From Arenimonas sp. (GTDB taxonomy: Bacteria; Pseudomonadota; Gammaproteobacteria; Xanthomonadales; Xanthomonadaceae): DNA of 64,000 nt. The notes under the pieces are model-generated. The model was not told the DNA's origin, made no database searches, and saw only the letters and a list, made by a program, of their open reading frames with translations. Position 1 is the first letter of the stretch. Each line of letters begins with the position of its first letter. The stretch is taken from assembly GCA_026398695.1 (NCBI GenBank), contig JAPLSJ010000085.1:43936-107935 (forward strand), given 5' to 3'. The position numbers and the translations under genes were made by a program. This document shows positions 45,603 to 54,473 of this stretch, one piece after another.

Positions 45603-46976
45603 TCACGCCGCGTTCGCCGGCAGCGGCGGCAGGCGCTCGCGCACCAGGGCGTCGGCGGCGGCCAGGTCCACGTCGTCGAGCGTGGCGCAGCCGCGCGTGG
45701 CCTCCACCAGGATCGCGCGCTGCAGCTTCCCGCGCTCCAGGGCGGTGGCATACGGAATGCAGGTGAAGCTCACCATCGAATAGCGCGGCACGAAGTGGCC
45801 GGGGTGGCGCTTGGCCAGCACCTGTTCCAGCGCGCGCTGCAGCAGGTAGTCGGGGTCGTCCACGCGGTCGCGCATCTCGACGTAGTTCTCCAGCGCCATG
45901 GCCTGGATGGCCTCGGCGTTGGGCCGGCGCTCGGCCTCGAAGCCGGCGAAGGCGGTTTCGAAATCGGCGGCCGAGGCGATGTGGCGGTCCAGCGCCAGGC
46001 AGTCCTCGAACGCGCAGTTCATGCCCTGGCCGTGGAAGGGCACCATCGCGTGCGCAGCGTCGCCCAGCAACACCGCGCGGCCATCAAGGCGCCAGCGCTG
46101 GAGGTGCAGGGTGCCCAGGCCGCTGACCGGGTTGTTGGTCCAGTCGGCGTCGAACTCGGGCACCAGCGGCAGCGCGTCGGCGAAGTCGCGCTCGAAGAAG
46201 GCGCGCGCCGCGGCCAGGTCGGGCAGGGTGTGGAAGCTGGGCTCGCCCTGCATGGGCAGGAACAGCGTGACGGTGAAGGTCTGTTCGGTATTGGGCAGGG
46301 CGATGCACATGTAGCCGCCGCGCGGCCAGATATGCAGGGCGTTGGGCTCGATGCGGAAGCCGCCGTCGGCCGCGGGCGGGATCTCGAGCTCCTTGTAGCC
46401 ATGGCCCAGCGGCTCGAACGATTCGTCCAGCGCCACGTGCGGGCGCATGGCCTCGCGCAGGCCCGAGCCGGCGCCGTCCGAGCCCAGCAGCGCCTCGAAC
46501 GGCTGCTCGCGCGCGGTGCGGTCGTGGTCGTTGACGAAATGCGCCACGCGCCGGCCGAAGTCCACGCCGTCCAGGCGCTGGCTGAAGTGGATGCGCGCGC
46601 CCGCAGCCTCGGCGGCATCGAGCAGCGCGATGTTGAGGCGGCCGCGGTGCACCGACCAGATCACTTCGCTGTCGTCCAGGCCGTAGCGCTGCAGGCTCGG
46701 CTCGCCGCCGTCCTGCGGGTGCACCATGCGCCCGCGCATCATCACCGCCTGCGCCATCACCACGTCCTGCAGGCCGGCGCGGCGCAGCGCGTCCAGGCCG
46801 CGTTCGGCCAGCGCCAGGTTGATCGAGCGGCCGCCTTCGTAGCCTTTCGTGCGCGGGTCGGGGCGCTTTTCGTAGACGTCCACCGACCAGCCGCGGCGCG
46901 CCAGCAGGGTGGCCAGCAGGGCGCCGGCCAGGCCGGCGCCGACCAGGGTGAGCTTGCGATCAGGGGAAGGATTCAC
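45603..46976 (-). CDS. kmo: Kynurenine 3-monooxygenase
   Basis: This FAD/NADPH hydroxylase converts kynurenine to 3-hydroxykynurenine. The 457 residues show the FAD motif VGAGLAGALLATLLARRG (12-29) and ekrPDPRTKGYEGGRSINLALAERG with the substrate-binding SINLALSxRG-type motif. DAAHAMVPFHGQGMNCAFED is the second FAD motif, with the PFHGQGMN typical of KMO. It lies 15 bases after the GGDEF gene. Tryptophan dioxygenase and kynurenine formamidase are not in the window. Confidence 0.93.
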   Translation of the reverse strand: MNPSPDRKLTLVGAGLAGALLATLLARRGWSVDVYEKRPDPRTKGYEGGRSINLALAERGLDALRRAGLQDVVMAQAVMMRGRMVHPQDGGEPSLQRYGLDDSEVIWSVHRGRLNIALLDAAEAAGARIHFSQRLDGVDFGRRVAHFVNDHDRTAREQPFEALLGSDGAGSGLREAMRPHVALDESFEPLGHGYKELEIPPAADGGFRIEPNALHIWPRGGYMCIALPNTEQTFTVTLFLPMQGEPSFHTLPDLAAARAFFERDFADALPLVPEFDADWTNNPVSGLGTLHLQRWRLDGRAVLLGDAAHAMVPFHGQGMNCAFEDCLALDRHIASAADFETAFAGFEAERRPNAEAIQAMALENYVEMRDRVDDPDYLLQRALEQVLAKRHPGHFVPRYSMVSFTCIPYATALERGKLQRAILVEATRGCATLDDVDLAAADALVRERLPPLPANAA

Positions 46977-46991
46977 GAAGGGCCTTGTGTT

Positions 46992-48017
46992 TCAGGAGGC
47001 CGCGCTCGGCGCAGCCGGGAAAAGGGAAATGCAGTTTCGGCCGGCGCCCTTGGCGACGTACAGGGCCTGGTCGGCCTGGTCCACCGCCACCGACACCGTG
47101 TCGCCGCTGCGGTGCCAGTGGGCCACGCCAATGCTGACGGTGACGTCGACGCCCTGGAAATCGCCCCGGGCCACCGCATCGCGCAGGCGCTCGGCCAGGT
47201 GCGCGCCGGCGTCGGGGCCGGCGTCGGCCAGCATCACCGCGAACTCTTCGCCGCCGTAGCGGAACAGCGGCGTGCCGGGGTCCAGCACGCGGCCCAGCTC
47301 GGCCGCCACCTGGGTGATGATGCGGTCGCCCACCAGGTGGCCGTGGCGGTCGTTGATGGCCTTGAAGTGGTCGATGTCGATCAGCAGGAAGGTGCACGAC
47401 TGCGCGCTGGAGCGGCTGCCGGCCAGCTGCTCCATCGCTTCGTTGAAGGTGCGGCGGTTGAGGCAGTTGCTCAGCGCGTCGTGGTCGGAGTGGTAGCGCA
47501 GCATCACCGCCGCCTGCTCCTGCAGCAGGGCATAGGTGTACATGAAGCAGACCAGAAGCCCGTAGGCGCTGGCGAAGCGCACCACGGCGATGGGCTCGAC
47601 CAGGGGCGCGACCATCAGCGAGGCATAGACGCCGTACGCCACCATGGCCGCCAGCGCCGGCCCCGCGCGCAGCAGGAACACCAGCACCGGCGGGAAGATG
47701 TAGGCCCAGTGCTGCATGCTGCGGCCGAAGTAACTGCCGTAGGCCATCACGCCCACCAGCAGCAGGGCGATGGTGACGAAGAACAGCGTGCCGCCCTGGT
47801 GCTTGGGCAGCTTGACCAGGCCCAGCAGGCAGGCCAGGGCGATGACGAGCACGATCCACGCAAGCACCGCATTGTCGGCGATGCCCAGGTGCGTGTTGAT
47901 GCTGCCCAGCACCACCATCAGCACCGAAATCAGCGACGACAGCACCACCGCGACCCGCCAGCGCATTTCCTCGCGCAGCAGCGTGAAGGAGTCGCGGCGC
48001 AGGCCGGGCAGGTCCAT
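46992..48017 (-). CDS. Membrane diguanylate cyclase (GGDEF protein)
   Basis: The 341-residue protein has about six membrane segments (residues 20-170) and a C-terminal GGDEF domain (about 180-335). The catalytic loop is RYGGEEF, with SDHDALSNCLNRRTFNEAM and LLIDIDHFKAINDRHGHLVGD intact, so c-di-GMP synthesis is expected. The inhibitory RxxD (RVLD) stands 8 residues before GGEEF instead of 5, so the usual I-site is probably not formed. The ATG lies 2 bases after the kynU stop. The long upstream frame is a shadow of kynU. Confidence 0.9.
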   Translation of the reverse strand: MDLPGLRRDSFTLLREEMRWRVAVVLSSLISVLMVVLGSINTHLGIADNAVLAWIVLVIALACLLGLVKLPKHQGGTLFFVTIALLLVGVMAYGSYFGRSMQHWAYIFPPVLVFLLRAGPALAAMVAYGVYASLMVAPLVEPIAVVRFASAYGLLVCFMYTYALLQEQAAVMLRYHSDHDALSNCLNRRTFNEAMEQLAGSRSSAQSCTFLLIDIDHFKAINDRHGHLVGDRIITQVAAELGRVLDPGTPLFRYGGEEFAVMLADAGPDAGAHLAERLRDAVARGDFQGVDVTVSIGVAHWHRSGDTVSVAVDQADQALYVAKGAGRNCISLFPAAPSAAS

Positions 48018-48019
48018 GG

Positions 48020-49297
48020 CTAGCCGCCGCCCTCGCGCCACAGCACCACGGCGGCGGCGAAGCGGCGGACGTCGGCATGGCTGTTGTACAGCGGCACCGG
48101 CGAGATGCGGATGACGTCGGGCTCGCGCCAGTCGCCGATGATGCCGCGGGCCGCCAGGAAGTCGAACAGGGCGCGTCCACGCTCGCGGCCGCCGGCCACG
48201 CGCAGCGACAGCTGGAAGCCGCGGCGCGCGGGTTCGGCCGGCGTCACCACTTCCAGCACGTCGGCGCAGTCGCGCCGGATCAGCGCTTCGAGATAGCCGG
48301 TGAGGCGTTCGGACTTCGCGCGCAGCCGGTCCATGCCGGCTTCGGCGAACAGGTCCAGCGACACCCGCAGCGGCGCCAGCGCCAGGATCGGCGGGTTGCT
48401 CAGCTGCCAGCCGTCGGCGCCGGGCGAGGGCACGAACTCGGGGCCCATGCGGAAGCGGGTGGCGGCATCGTGGCCCCACCAGCCGGCGAAGCGCGGCACA
48501 TCGCTGCGCGCGTGGCGCTCGTGCACGAAGGCGCCGGCCACGGCGCCCGGGCCGGAGTTGAGGTACTTGTAGCTGCACCACGCGGCGAAGTCGGCGCCGC
48601 TGTCGTGCAGCTGCAGCGGCAGGTTGCCGGCGGCATGCGCCAGGTCGAAGCCCACCGTGCAGCCGCGCGCATGCGCCAGCCGCGAGATCTCGCGCAGGTC
48701 GAAGGCCTGGCCGGTGCGGTACTGCACGCCCGGCCACAGCACCAGGGCGATGCGGTGGCCGTGTTCGGCCAGCGTGCGTTCGATCGCCTGCATGGAGATG
48801 GTGCCGCCGGCTTCGTCCGGCGCCAGTTCGATCACGTCGGTGTCGGGGTTGAAGCCGTGGAAGCGGACCTGCGAGGCCACCGCGTGGCGGTCGGACGGGA
48901 AGGCGCCGGATTCGATCAGGATGGCCGGGCGCTCGGCGGTGGGGCGGTAGAAGCTCACCATCAGCAGGTGCAGGTTGGCGGTGAGCGAGTTCATCGCCAC
49001 CACTTCCACCGGCTTGGCGCCGACCACGCTGGCCAGCGCGTCGCGCACGCCCTCGTGGTAGGGCATCCAGGGATGCTTGCCGCGGAAGTGGGCCTCCACG
49101 CCCAGCGCCGCCCAGTCGTCGAGCTCCTGCAGCAGCGCGGCGCGCACGCCGGTGGGCTGCAGGCCGAGCGAGTTGCCGCAGAAATAGGCCTGTTCCGCAC
49201 CGTCATGGCGCGGGATGTGGAAGCGGCTGCGGAACCCGCGCAGCGGGTCGGCCGCGTCCAGCGCCTCGGGGGCGGTGTCCAGGTCGAAAGCGGTCAT
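48020..49297 (-). CDS. kynU: Kynureninase
   Basis: This PLP enzyme cleaves kynurenine or 3-hydroxykynurenine to (3-hydroxy)anthranilate and alanine. The 425 residues include YFCGNSLGLQPTG, HPWMPYHEG, FDLAHAAGNLPLQLHDSGADFAAWCSYKYLNSGPG (PLP lysine in SYKYLNSG) and RFAGWWGHD, all typical. The start MTAFDLDTAP overlaps the upstream decarboxylase stop by ATGA. It feeds the 3-hydroxyanthranilate dioxygenase in this operon. Confidence 0.95.
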   Translation of the reverse strand: MTAFDLDTAPEALDAADPLRGFRSRFHIPRHDGAEQAYFCGNSLGLQPTGVRAALLQELDDWAALGVEAHFRGKHPWMPYHEGVRDALASVVGAKPVEVVAMNSLTANLHLLMVSFYRPTAERPAILIESGAFPSDRHAVASQVRFHGFNPDTDVIELAPDEAGGTISMQAIERTLAEHGHRIALVLWPGVQYRTGQAFDLREISRLAHARGCTVGFDLAHAAGNLPLQLHDSGADFAAWCSYKYLNSGPGAVAGAFVHERHARSDVPRFAGWWGHDAATRFRMGPEFVPSPGADGWQLSNPPILALAPLRVSLDLFAEAGMDRLRAKSERLTGYLEALIRRDCADVLEVVTPAEPARRGFQLSLRVAGGRERGRALFDFLAARGIIGDWREPDVIRISPVPLYNSHADVRRFAAAVVLWREGGG

Positions 49298-50301
49298 TCG
49301 AACCTCGATGCCGGCAGGCCGAGCCATTCCAGCGCGGTGCCGTGGTAGAGCCGGGCCTGTTCGGCCTCGCTGAGCCCGAGGGCGGCGATGCCGGCGCCCG
49401 GCACCTGTTCGCCCAGCGGGAAGGGATAGTCGGTGCCCATCATCACGCGCGGCACGCCCACGGTGTCGAGCAGGTAGCGCAGGGCGCGGTCGTCGGCCAC
49501 CCAGGAATCGAAGTACAGGCGCGGCAGGTAGCTGCGCGGGTTGTGCGGGTTGTCGGTGGCCACCAGGTCGGGGCGCATGTTGAAGCCGTGTTCGATGCGG
49601 CCGATGGTGTAGGGGAAGCTGCCGCCGCCGTGGGCCAGGCACACCTTCAGGCGCGGGAATTTTTCCAGCACGCCGCCGAAGATCAGCGCGCAGGCCGCGC
49701 GCGACTGTTCGGCCGGCATGCCCACCAGCCAGGGCATCCAGTACTTGGGCATGGATTCGCTGCCCATCATGTCCCAGGGGTGCACCAGGATGGCGGCGCC
49801 CAAATCCTGCGCCGCTTCGAAGAAGGGCAGCAGCTCGGGCGCGTCCAGGTTCCAGTCGCCGATGTGCGAGCCGATCTGCACGCCCTGCAGGTTGAGCTGT
49901 TCCATGCAGCGCTCGAGTTCCTGCACCGCCAGCCGCGGCGACTGCATCGGCACCGTGCCGATGCCGGCGCAGTGGCGGCGGTGGTCGCGGCAGGCCTCGG
50001 CCATGTGGTCGTTGAGCGACTGGTGCAGCTCCAGCGCGTGCTGGGGCTTGGCCCAGTAGCTGAACATCACCGGCACCGTGCTGAGCACCTGCACCTGCAC
50101 GCCGAAGCGGTCGTAGTCGGCGATGCGCTCGGCCGGGTCCCAGGTCTTGGACCAGATCTCGCGGAAGAACTTGCCGTCCTTGTAGATGCGCGCGCGCCCG
50201 TCCTCGTGGTGGATCACCGGGAAGCGCGGGTCGCCGTACTTCTCGGCCAGGTTGGGCCAGGTGCGGGGCAGGTAGTGGGCGTGGGTGTCGATCTTGAGCA
50301 T
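49294..50301 (-). CDS. nbaD: 2-Amino-3-carboxymuconate-6-semialdehyde decarboxylase (ACMSD)
   Basis: This zinc amidohydrolase converts ACMS to 2-aminomuconate semialdehyde and CO2, diverting flux from quinolinate. The 335 residues have the metal-binding HAH (H7, H9), the ACMSD-specific STVPVMFSYWAKPQHAL, LVHPWDMMG, the AHGGGSFPYTIGRIEHG segment with its metal or catalytic histidine, and MGTDYPFPLGE with the catalytic aspartate. It is 23 bases downstream of the bicarbonate transporter gene. Confidence 0.94.
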   Translation of the reverse strand: MLKIDTHAHYLPRTWPNLAEKYGDPRFPVIHHEDGRARIYKDGKFFREIWSKTWDPAERIADYDRFGVQVQVLSTVPVMFSYWAKPQHALELHQSLNDHMAEACRDHRRHCAGIGTVPMQSPRLAVQELERCMEQLNLQGVQIGSHIGDWNLDAPELLPFFEAAQDLGAAILVHPWDMMGSESMPKYWMPWLVGMPAEQSRAACALIFGGVLEKFPRLKVCLAHGGGSFPYTIGRIEHGFNMRPDLVATDNPHNPRSYLPRLYFDSWVADDRALRYLLDTVGVPRVMMGTDYPFPLGEQVPGAGIAALGLSEAEQARLYHGTALEWLGLPASRFE

Positions 50302-50324
50302 GTGTGCAGTCTACCCGCAGCCGC

Positions 50325-51296
50325 CTAGCCGGCCGCCCGGGCCGCCAGCCAGCTGGCGAAGGCGGCGTAGGTGGGAATGCCGATGGCGAGGTTGAACGGG
50401 AAGGTGATGCCCAGGGCGGCCGTGACGCAGCGGCCGGCGTCGGCGCCCGGCAGCGACGCCCGCACCGAGGCCGGCGCGGCGATGTAGGACGCGCTGGCGG
50501 TCATGGTGGCGAACACCGTGGCGCCCGAGGGGCTCAGGCCCATGGCCAGTCCGATCCAGGCACCCGCCAGCCCGTGCAGCAGCGGCAGCACGGTGCCGAA
50601 CACGACCAGGCGCAGCGCCCCCTTCCGCAGCTGCCGCAGCTGCCCGGCGGCCACCATGCCCATGTCGAGCATGAACAGCATCAGCATGCCCTGGAACAGC
50701 TGCACGTACATGGCGTCCACGGCCTTCACGCCCTGCTTGCCGGCGATCGCGCCGATGGCCATGCCGCCGAGCAGCAGGATCGCGGTGCGCCCGGTCAGCA
50801 CTTCCCGCACCTGGTGCCAGCTGGGCTTGCCGCCGCCGCGCGCCAGGCCGATGCCGATCAGGATGGCCGGAATCTCCAGCGCCACCAGCAGCGCCACCAG
50901 CACCGGCTCCGAGCTCAGGCCCGAGCGTTCGGTGAACTGCTGGGCGGCGATGAAGGTGACCGCCGACACCGAGCCGTAGTGCGCGGCCAGCGCACCCGCC
51001 TGCAGGGCGTCGTCGCGCAGCCAGGTGCGGGCCACCAGGTAGGCGCTGGCGGCGGTGGCCACGCCCGCGCCCACGGTGACCAGCAGCATCACGGCCAGGT
51101 TGTCGGGCGCGTCCTGGCGCAGGGCCACGCCGCCCTTCAGGCCGATCGCCAGCAGCAGGAAGATGGAGAGGTAGGCCTGGATGGCCGCTGGCACCTCCAG
51201 GTCGCTGCGCACGCTGCGGGCCAGCAGCCCCAGCACGAAGGCCAGGACCACCGGGGAAAGCAGATTGGCGGTGAGCAGGTCGGTGGCGATGGGCAC
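50325..51296 (-). CDS. sbtA: SbtA-type sodium-dependent bicarbonate transporter
   Basis: The 323-residue membrane protein has about ten segments in two inverted halves. It begins NLLSPVVLAFVLGLLARSVRSDLEVP and continues YLSIFLLLAIGLKGGVAL, GSVSAVTFIAAQQF and MTASASYIAAPASVR, the SbtA/DUF897 signatures, including the serine-rich ASASYIAAPA near the ion site. No SbtB (PII-like) partner is adjacent. It lies 3 bases after the dioxygenase gene and precedes the CO2-releasing decarboxylase, which suggests a link to pathway CO2/HCO3-. Confidence 0.85.
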   Translation of the reverse strand: MPIATDLLTANLLSPVVLAFVLGLLARSVRSDLEVPAAIQAYLSIFLLLAIGLKGGVALRQDAPDNLAVMLLVTVGAGVATAASAYLVARTWLRDDALQAGALAAHYGSVSAVTFIAAQQFTERSGLSSEPVLVALLVALEIPAILIGIGLARGGGKPSWHQVREVLTGRTAILLLGGMAIGAIAGKQGVKAVDAMYVQLFQGMLMLFMLDMGMVAAGQLRQLRKGALRLVVFGTVLPLLHGLAGAWIGLAMGLSPSGATVFATMTASASYIAAPASVRASLPGADAGRCVTAALGITFPFNLAIGIPTYAAFASWLAARAAG

Positions 51297-51299
51297 GGG

Positions 51300-51830
51300 T
51301 CAGGACTCTTTTTCGTAGCGGGCGGGTGCGGCGTTGAGGTGGCCGCAGCTGCCGCAGGTGCGGCGCTCGATGGACCGGTAGAAGCGCTCGAACACCGCGC
51401 CGAACTGGGTCTCGATGTTCTCCAGGGCGAAGAATTCCTCGTACAGCTTGTGGTTGCACTGCCCGCAGAACCACATCAGCCCGTCCAGCTCGTGCGGCAG
51501 GCGCTTGCGCTCGATCACCAGGCCCACGCCGCCGGCGCTGCGCTGGGGCGAGTGCGGCACGCGCGGCGGCAGGTAGAACATCTCGCCGGCCTTGATCGGG
51601 ATGTCGCGGGCTTTTCCGTCTTCCTGGATCTTCAGCACCATCTCGCCCTCGAGCTGGTAGAAGAATTCCGGGCCTTCCTCGAAGTGGTAGTCGGTGCGCG
51701 CGTTCGGGCCGCCGACGATCATCACGATGAAGTCGCCGTCGACGATGCACTTGTTGCCGACCGGCGGCTTGAGCAGGTGGCGGTGTTCTTCCACCCAGGC
51801 CTGCAGGTTGAAGGCGGGCACCAGGCTCAT
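51300..51830 (-). CDS. nbaC: 3-Hydroxyanthranilate 3,4-dioxygenase
   Basis: This Fe(II) cupin opens the ring of 3-hydroxyanthranilate to ACMS. The 176 residues carry the iron triad H49, E55 and H93 ([12 protein letters not shown] and [10 protein letters not shown]). A C-terminal rubredoxin-like iron site uses CGQC (122-125) and CGSC, as in the bacterial enzymes. The short ATG chosen (MSLVPAFNL) overlaps the RidA gene by ATGA; the longer upstream frame is a shadow. Confidence 0.94.
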   Translation of the reverse strand: MSLVPAFNLQAWVEEHRHLLKPPVGNKCIVDGDFIVMIVGGPNARTDYHFEEGPEFFYQLEGEMVLKIQEDGKARDIPIKAGEMFYLPPRVPHSPQRSAGGVGLVIERKRLPHELDGLMWFCGQCNHKLYEEFFALENIETQFGAVFERFYRSIERRTCGSCGHLNAAPARYEKES

Positions 51831-52261
51831 CGGTGGTTCTCCGGGAAGGCGGCCACGCACTTGAGCTCGATCGCGATCGGCGTGGGCAGGGCGGTGATGC
51901 CCAGCGTGGTGCGGCAGGGCGCCTTCTTGATGTCGGGGAAGTACTCGGCCCACACGCCGTTGTAGGCGTTGAAGTCGCGCGACATGTCGGTGAGGTACAC
52001 CGTCACGTCCACCAGCCACTCCCAGCGGCAGTGGCTGGCCTCGAGCACGGCGCGCACGTTGCCGAACACCGAATGGCACTGGGTGATGATGTCGTAGTCG
52101 ATCAAACGGCCGGCGGCGTTGTAGACGTTGCCGGGGATGGCGTTGCTGCCCGGCGTGCGCGGGCCGATGCCGCTCAGGAACAGCAGCTGGCCGACGCGGC
52201 GCGCGTGCGGGTAACGGCCGACCGGGTGCGGCGCGGTGGCGGTCTGGATGATTTCGCTCAT
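51827..52261 (-). CDS. nbaF: RidA-family protein, probable 2-aminomuconate deaminase
   Basis: The 144-residue RidA/YjgF-fold protein is bacterial 2-aminomuconate deaminase-like: [22 protein letters not shown] and [37 protein letters not shown]. It has family-specific insertions relative to housekeeping RidA. It is predicted to hydrolyse 2-aminomuconate to 4-oxalocrotonate plus ammonia. It overlaps the carbonic anhydrase and dioxygenase genes by ATGA on both sides. Confidence 0.88.
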   Translation of the reverse strand: MSEIIQTATAPHPVGRYPHARRVGQLLFLSGIGPRTPGSNAIPGNVYNAAGRLIDYDIITQCHSVFGNVRAVLEASHCRWEWLVDVTVYLTDMSRDFNAYNGVWAEYFPDIKKAPCRTTLGITALPTPIAIELKCVAAFPENHR

Positions 52262-52920
52262 TTGAGTGCCTGCCCGCTCTGGCGGATGGTGTCCATGGCC
52301 ATTTGGTAGGCGGCCGGAAGCCCTTCGAGTGAATCCACGCCCATGCCCAGCTCGCGCACGCGGCCGTCGAGCAGGGAATAGACCCAGCCGTGCACGCTCA
52401 CCGGCTGCCCGCGCGCCCAGGCGTCCTGGACGATGGTGGTCTGGCAGACGTTGACCACCTGTTCGACCACGTTCAGTTCGCACAGGCGCGCGTGGCGCAG
52501 CGATTCCAGGTCGAGCTCGGCGATCAGCGCCGCGTGCTTGTTCGAGACGTCGCCGACGTGGCGCAGCCAGTTGTCGGCCAGGCCGACGCGCGCGCCCGTC
52601 AGCGCGGCATGCACGCCGCCGCAGCCGTAGTGGCCCACCACCAGGATGTGTTCCACCTTCAGCACGTCCACCGCGAACTGGATGGTGCTCAGCGCGTTGA
52701 GGTCGGTATGCACCACCACGTTGGCGACGTTGCGGTGCACGAACACTTCGCCAGGCTGCAGGCCGGTGATCTGGTTGGCCGGCACGCGCGAGTCCGAGCA
52801 GCCGATCCACAGGTACTTGGGCGCCTGCTGCTGCGACAGCCGGCGGAAGAACTGCGGGTCCTCGACGCGCATGGCGTCGGCCCAGGCCTTGTTCCGGTCC
52901 AGCAACTTCTTCAGGGGCAT
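52258..52920 (-). CDS. can: Beta-carbonic anhydrase
   Basis: The 220-residue zinc enzyme interconverts CO2 and bicarbonate. Zinc ligands are C41 in [11 protein letters not shown]97 and C100 in HYGCGG, with the D43-R45 dyad. Its 4-base overlap with nbaF and 3-base gap from the aldehyde dehydrogenase gene place it firmly inside the kynurenine operon, next to a CO2-releasing step and a bicarbonate transporter gene. Confidence 0.95.
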   Translation of the reverse strand: MPLKKLLDRNKAWADAMRVEDPQFFRRLSQQQAPKYLWIGCSDSRVPANQITGLQPGEVFVHRNVANVVVHTDLNALSTIQFAVDVLKVEHILVVGHYGCGGVHAALTGARVGLADNWLRHVGDVSNKHAALIAELDLESLRHARLCELNVVEQVVNVCQTTIVQDAWARGQPVSVHGWVYSLLDGRVRELGMGVDSLEGLPAAYQMAMDTIRQSGQALK

Positions 52921-52923
52921 GCC

Positions 52924-54369
52924 TTATCCCAGGTCGATGGTGACGTTCTTGGCTTCGGTGAAGAAGCGCAGGGCTTCCCAGCCGCCTTCTCGTCCCAGGC
53001 CCGACTGCTTCACGCCGCCGAAGGGCGTGCGCAGGTCGCGGTTCATCCATGTATTCACCCACACCACGCCGGCTTCGATGCGTTCGGCCAGGCGGTGGGC
53101 GCGGCTGAGGTCGGACGTCCACACGCTGGCCGACAGGCCGTAGGGCGTGGCGTTGGCCAGCGCCAGCGCCTCTTCGTCGGTGTCGAAGGCCTGCAGCGTG
53201 ACCACCGGCCCGAAGATTTCCTCGGTGTTGGTGCGGCAGGACGGGCCCAGGCCTTCGATCACGGTGGGCGCGATGAACCAGCCGTCGCGGCAGCGGCCTT
53301 CGGGCTGCACCGCTTCGCCGCCGCACAGCACGCGGCCGCCTTCGGCGCGCGCCAGTTCGATGCAGGCCATCACCTTGTCGAAGTGCACCTTCGAGACGAC
53401 CGGGCCGAGGTGGGTGGCGGCATCGTTCGGATCGCCCACCACCATGGCCTGGGCGCGGGCCACGAGTGCGTCGCGGAATTCTTCGTAGTACTTTCGTTCC
53501 ACCAGCAGCCGCGAGCCGCACAGGCAGATCTGCCCGGAGTTGAGGAAGGCCGAGCGCACCACGGTGTCGAGCAGCTTCGCGCGCGGCGCGTCGGCGAACA
53601 CCAGCGTGGCGTTCTTGCCGCCCAGCTCCAGCGAGGTCTTCTTGAGCGACCGGGCGCAGCTTTCGGCGATGCGCACGCCCACCGCCGTGCTGCCGGTGAA
53701 GCTGACGGCCTTCACCTGCGCATGGTCCACCAGCGCCTGGCCGACCACGGCGCCGCGGCCCTGCACGATGTTGAACACGCCGGCCGGGAAGCCGATCTCC
53801 CGCGCCAGTTCGCCCAGCATCCAGGCCGTCACCGGCGTCACTTCCGAGGGCTTGCCGACCACGCAGTTGCCCGCGGCCAGGGCCGGCGCGAACTTCCAGG
53901 TGAACAGGTACAGCGGCAGGTTCCAGGGGCTGATGATGCCGACCACGCCCAGCGGCTGGCGCAGCGTGTAGTTGACGATGCCCGGCGCCCCGTGGGATTC
54001 GCTGGCGAACTGGGTGGCCGCCGCGGCGAAGAAGCGCAGGTTGGTGACGGCGCGCGGGATGTCGAGGTTGCGCGCCAGCGCCAGCGGCTTGCCCACGTCG
54101 CGCGATTCGGCGGCGGCGAAATCGTCCACCCGGGCCTCGAGCGCGTCGGCGAGACGGTTCATCCATGCGGCGCGGTCGGCGGCGGGCAGGGCGGACCAGG
54201 CGGGGAGGGCGCGCTGTGCGGCCTCGACGGCCTGGGCCACGTCGTCGGCGGTGCCGTCGGGGCACTGCCCGCAGACCTGCCCGGTGGCCGGTTCGAACAC
54301 GTCGAGCCATGCGCCGTCGCCCGCGCTGCGGGCCTGGCCGTTGATCAGGTGGGAAAGCCGCAAGTCCAT
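52924..54369 (-). CDS. nbaE: 2-Aminomuconate semialdehyde dehydrogenase
   Basis: The 481-residue NAD-dependent aldehyde dehydrogenase has the catalytic C282 in LNSGQICLCGSR and E248 in LELGGKN, and IISPWNLPLYLFTWK typical of the 2-hydroxy/2-aminomuconate semialdehyde group. Its place at the head of the kynurenine operon supports the aminomuconate substrate; 2-hydroxymuconic semialdehyde is the alternative. The stop is TAA. A REP hairpin lies 30 bases upstream of the start. Confidence 0.88.
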   Translation of the reverse strand: MDLRLSHLINGQARSAGDGAWLDVFEPATGQVCGQCPDGTADDVAQAVEAAQRALPAWSALPAADRAAWMNRLADALEARVDDFAAAESRDVGKPLALARNLDIPRAVTNLRFFAAAATQFASESHGAPGIVNYTLRQPLGVVGIISPWNLPLYLFTWKFAPALAAGNCVVGKPSEVTPVTAWMLGELAREIGFPAGVFNIVQGRGAVVGQALVDHAQVKAVSFTGSTAVGVRIAESCARSLKKTSLELGGKNATLVFADAPRAKLLDTVVRSAFLNSGQICLCGSRLLVERKYYEEFRDALVARAQAMVVGDPNDAATHLGPVVSKVHFDKVMACIELARAEGGRVLCGGEAVQPEGRCRDGWFIAPTVIEGLGPSCRTNTEEIFGPVVTLQAFDTDEEALALANATPYGLSASVWTSDLSRAHRLAERIEAGVVWVNTWMNRDLRTPFGGVKQSGLGREGGWEALRFFTEAKNVTIDLG

Positions 54370-54398
54370 GCCCGCAAGCTTACCCGCCGAGCCCCGAC

Positions 54399-54462
54399 TG
54401 TGGGAGGGACTTCAGTCCCGATGTCCTTCGCGAACAGCGTCGGGACTGAAGTCGCTCCCACA
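54399..54462. repeat. REP-type inverted repeat, second copy (imperfect)
   Basis: The same 25-base arm and 14-base loop as the copy between purB and fumC. The arms 54399-54423 and 54438-54462 differ at two positions (CAT/CGT and CCC/CGC). It lies between the nei stop and the first kynurenine-operon gene and could terminate or stabilise the nei transcript. Confidence 0.9.
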
Positions 54463-54473
54463 ATACGGTGGGG

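Noticed and set aside
46992..48737. A 581-residue GGDEF protein using the far-upstream start
   Set aside because: The upstream part overlaps kynU in another frame; the ATG two bases after kynU gives a complete membrane GGDEF protein.
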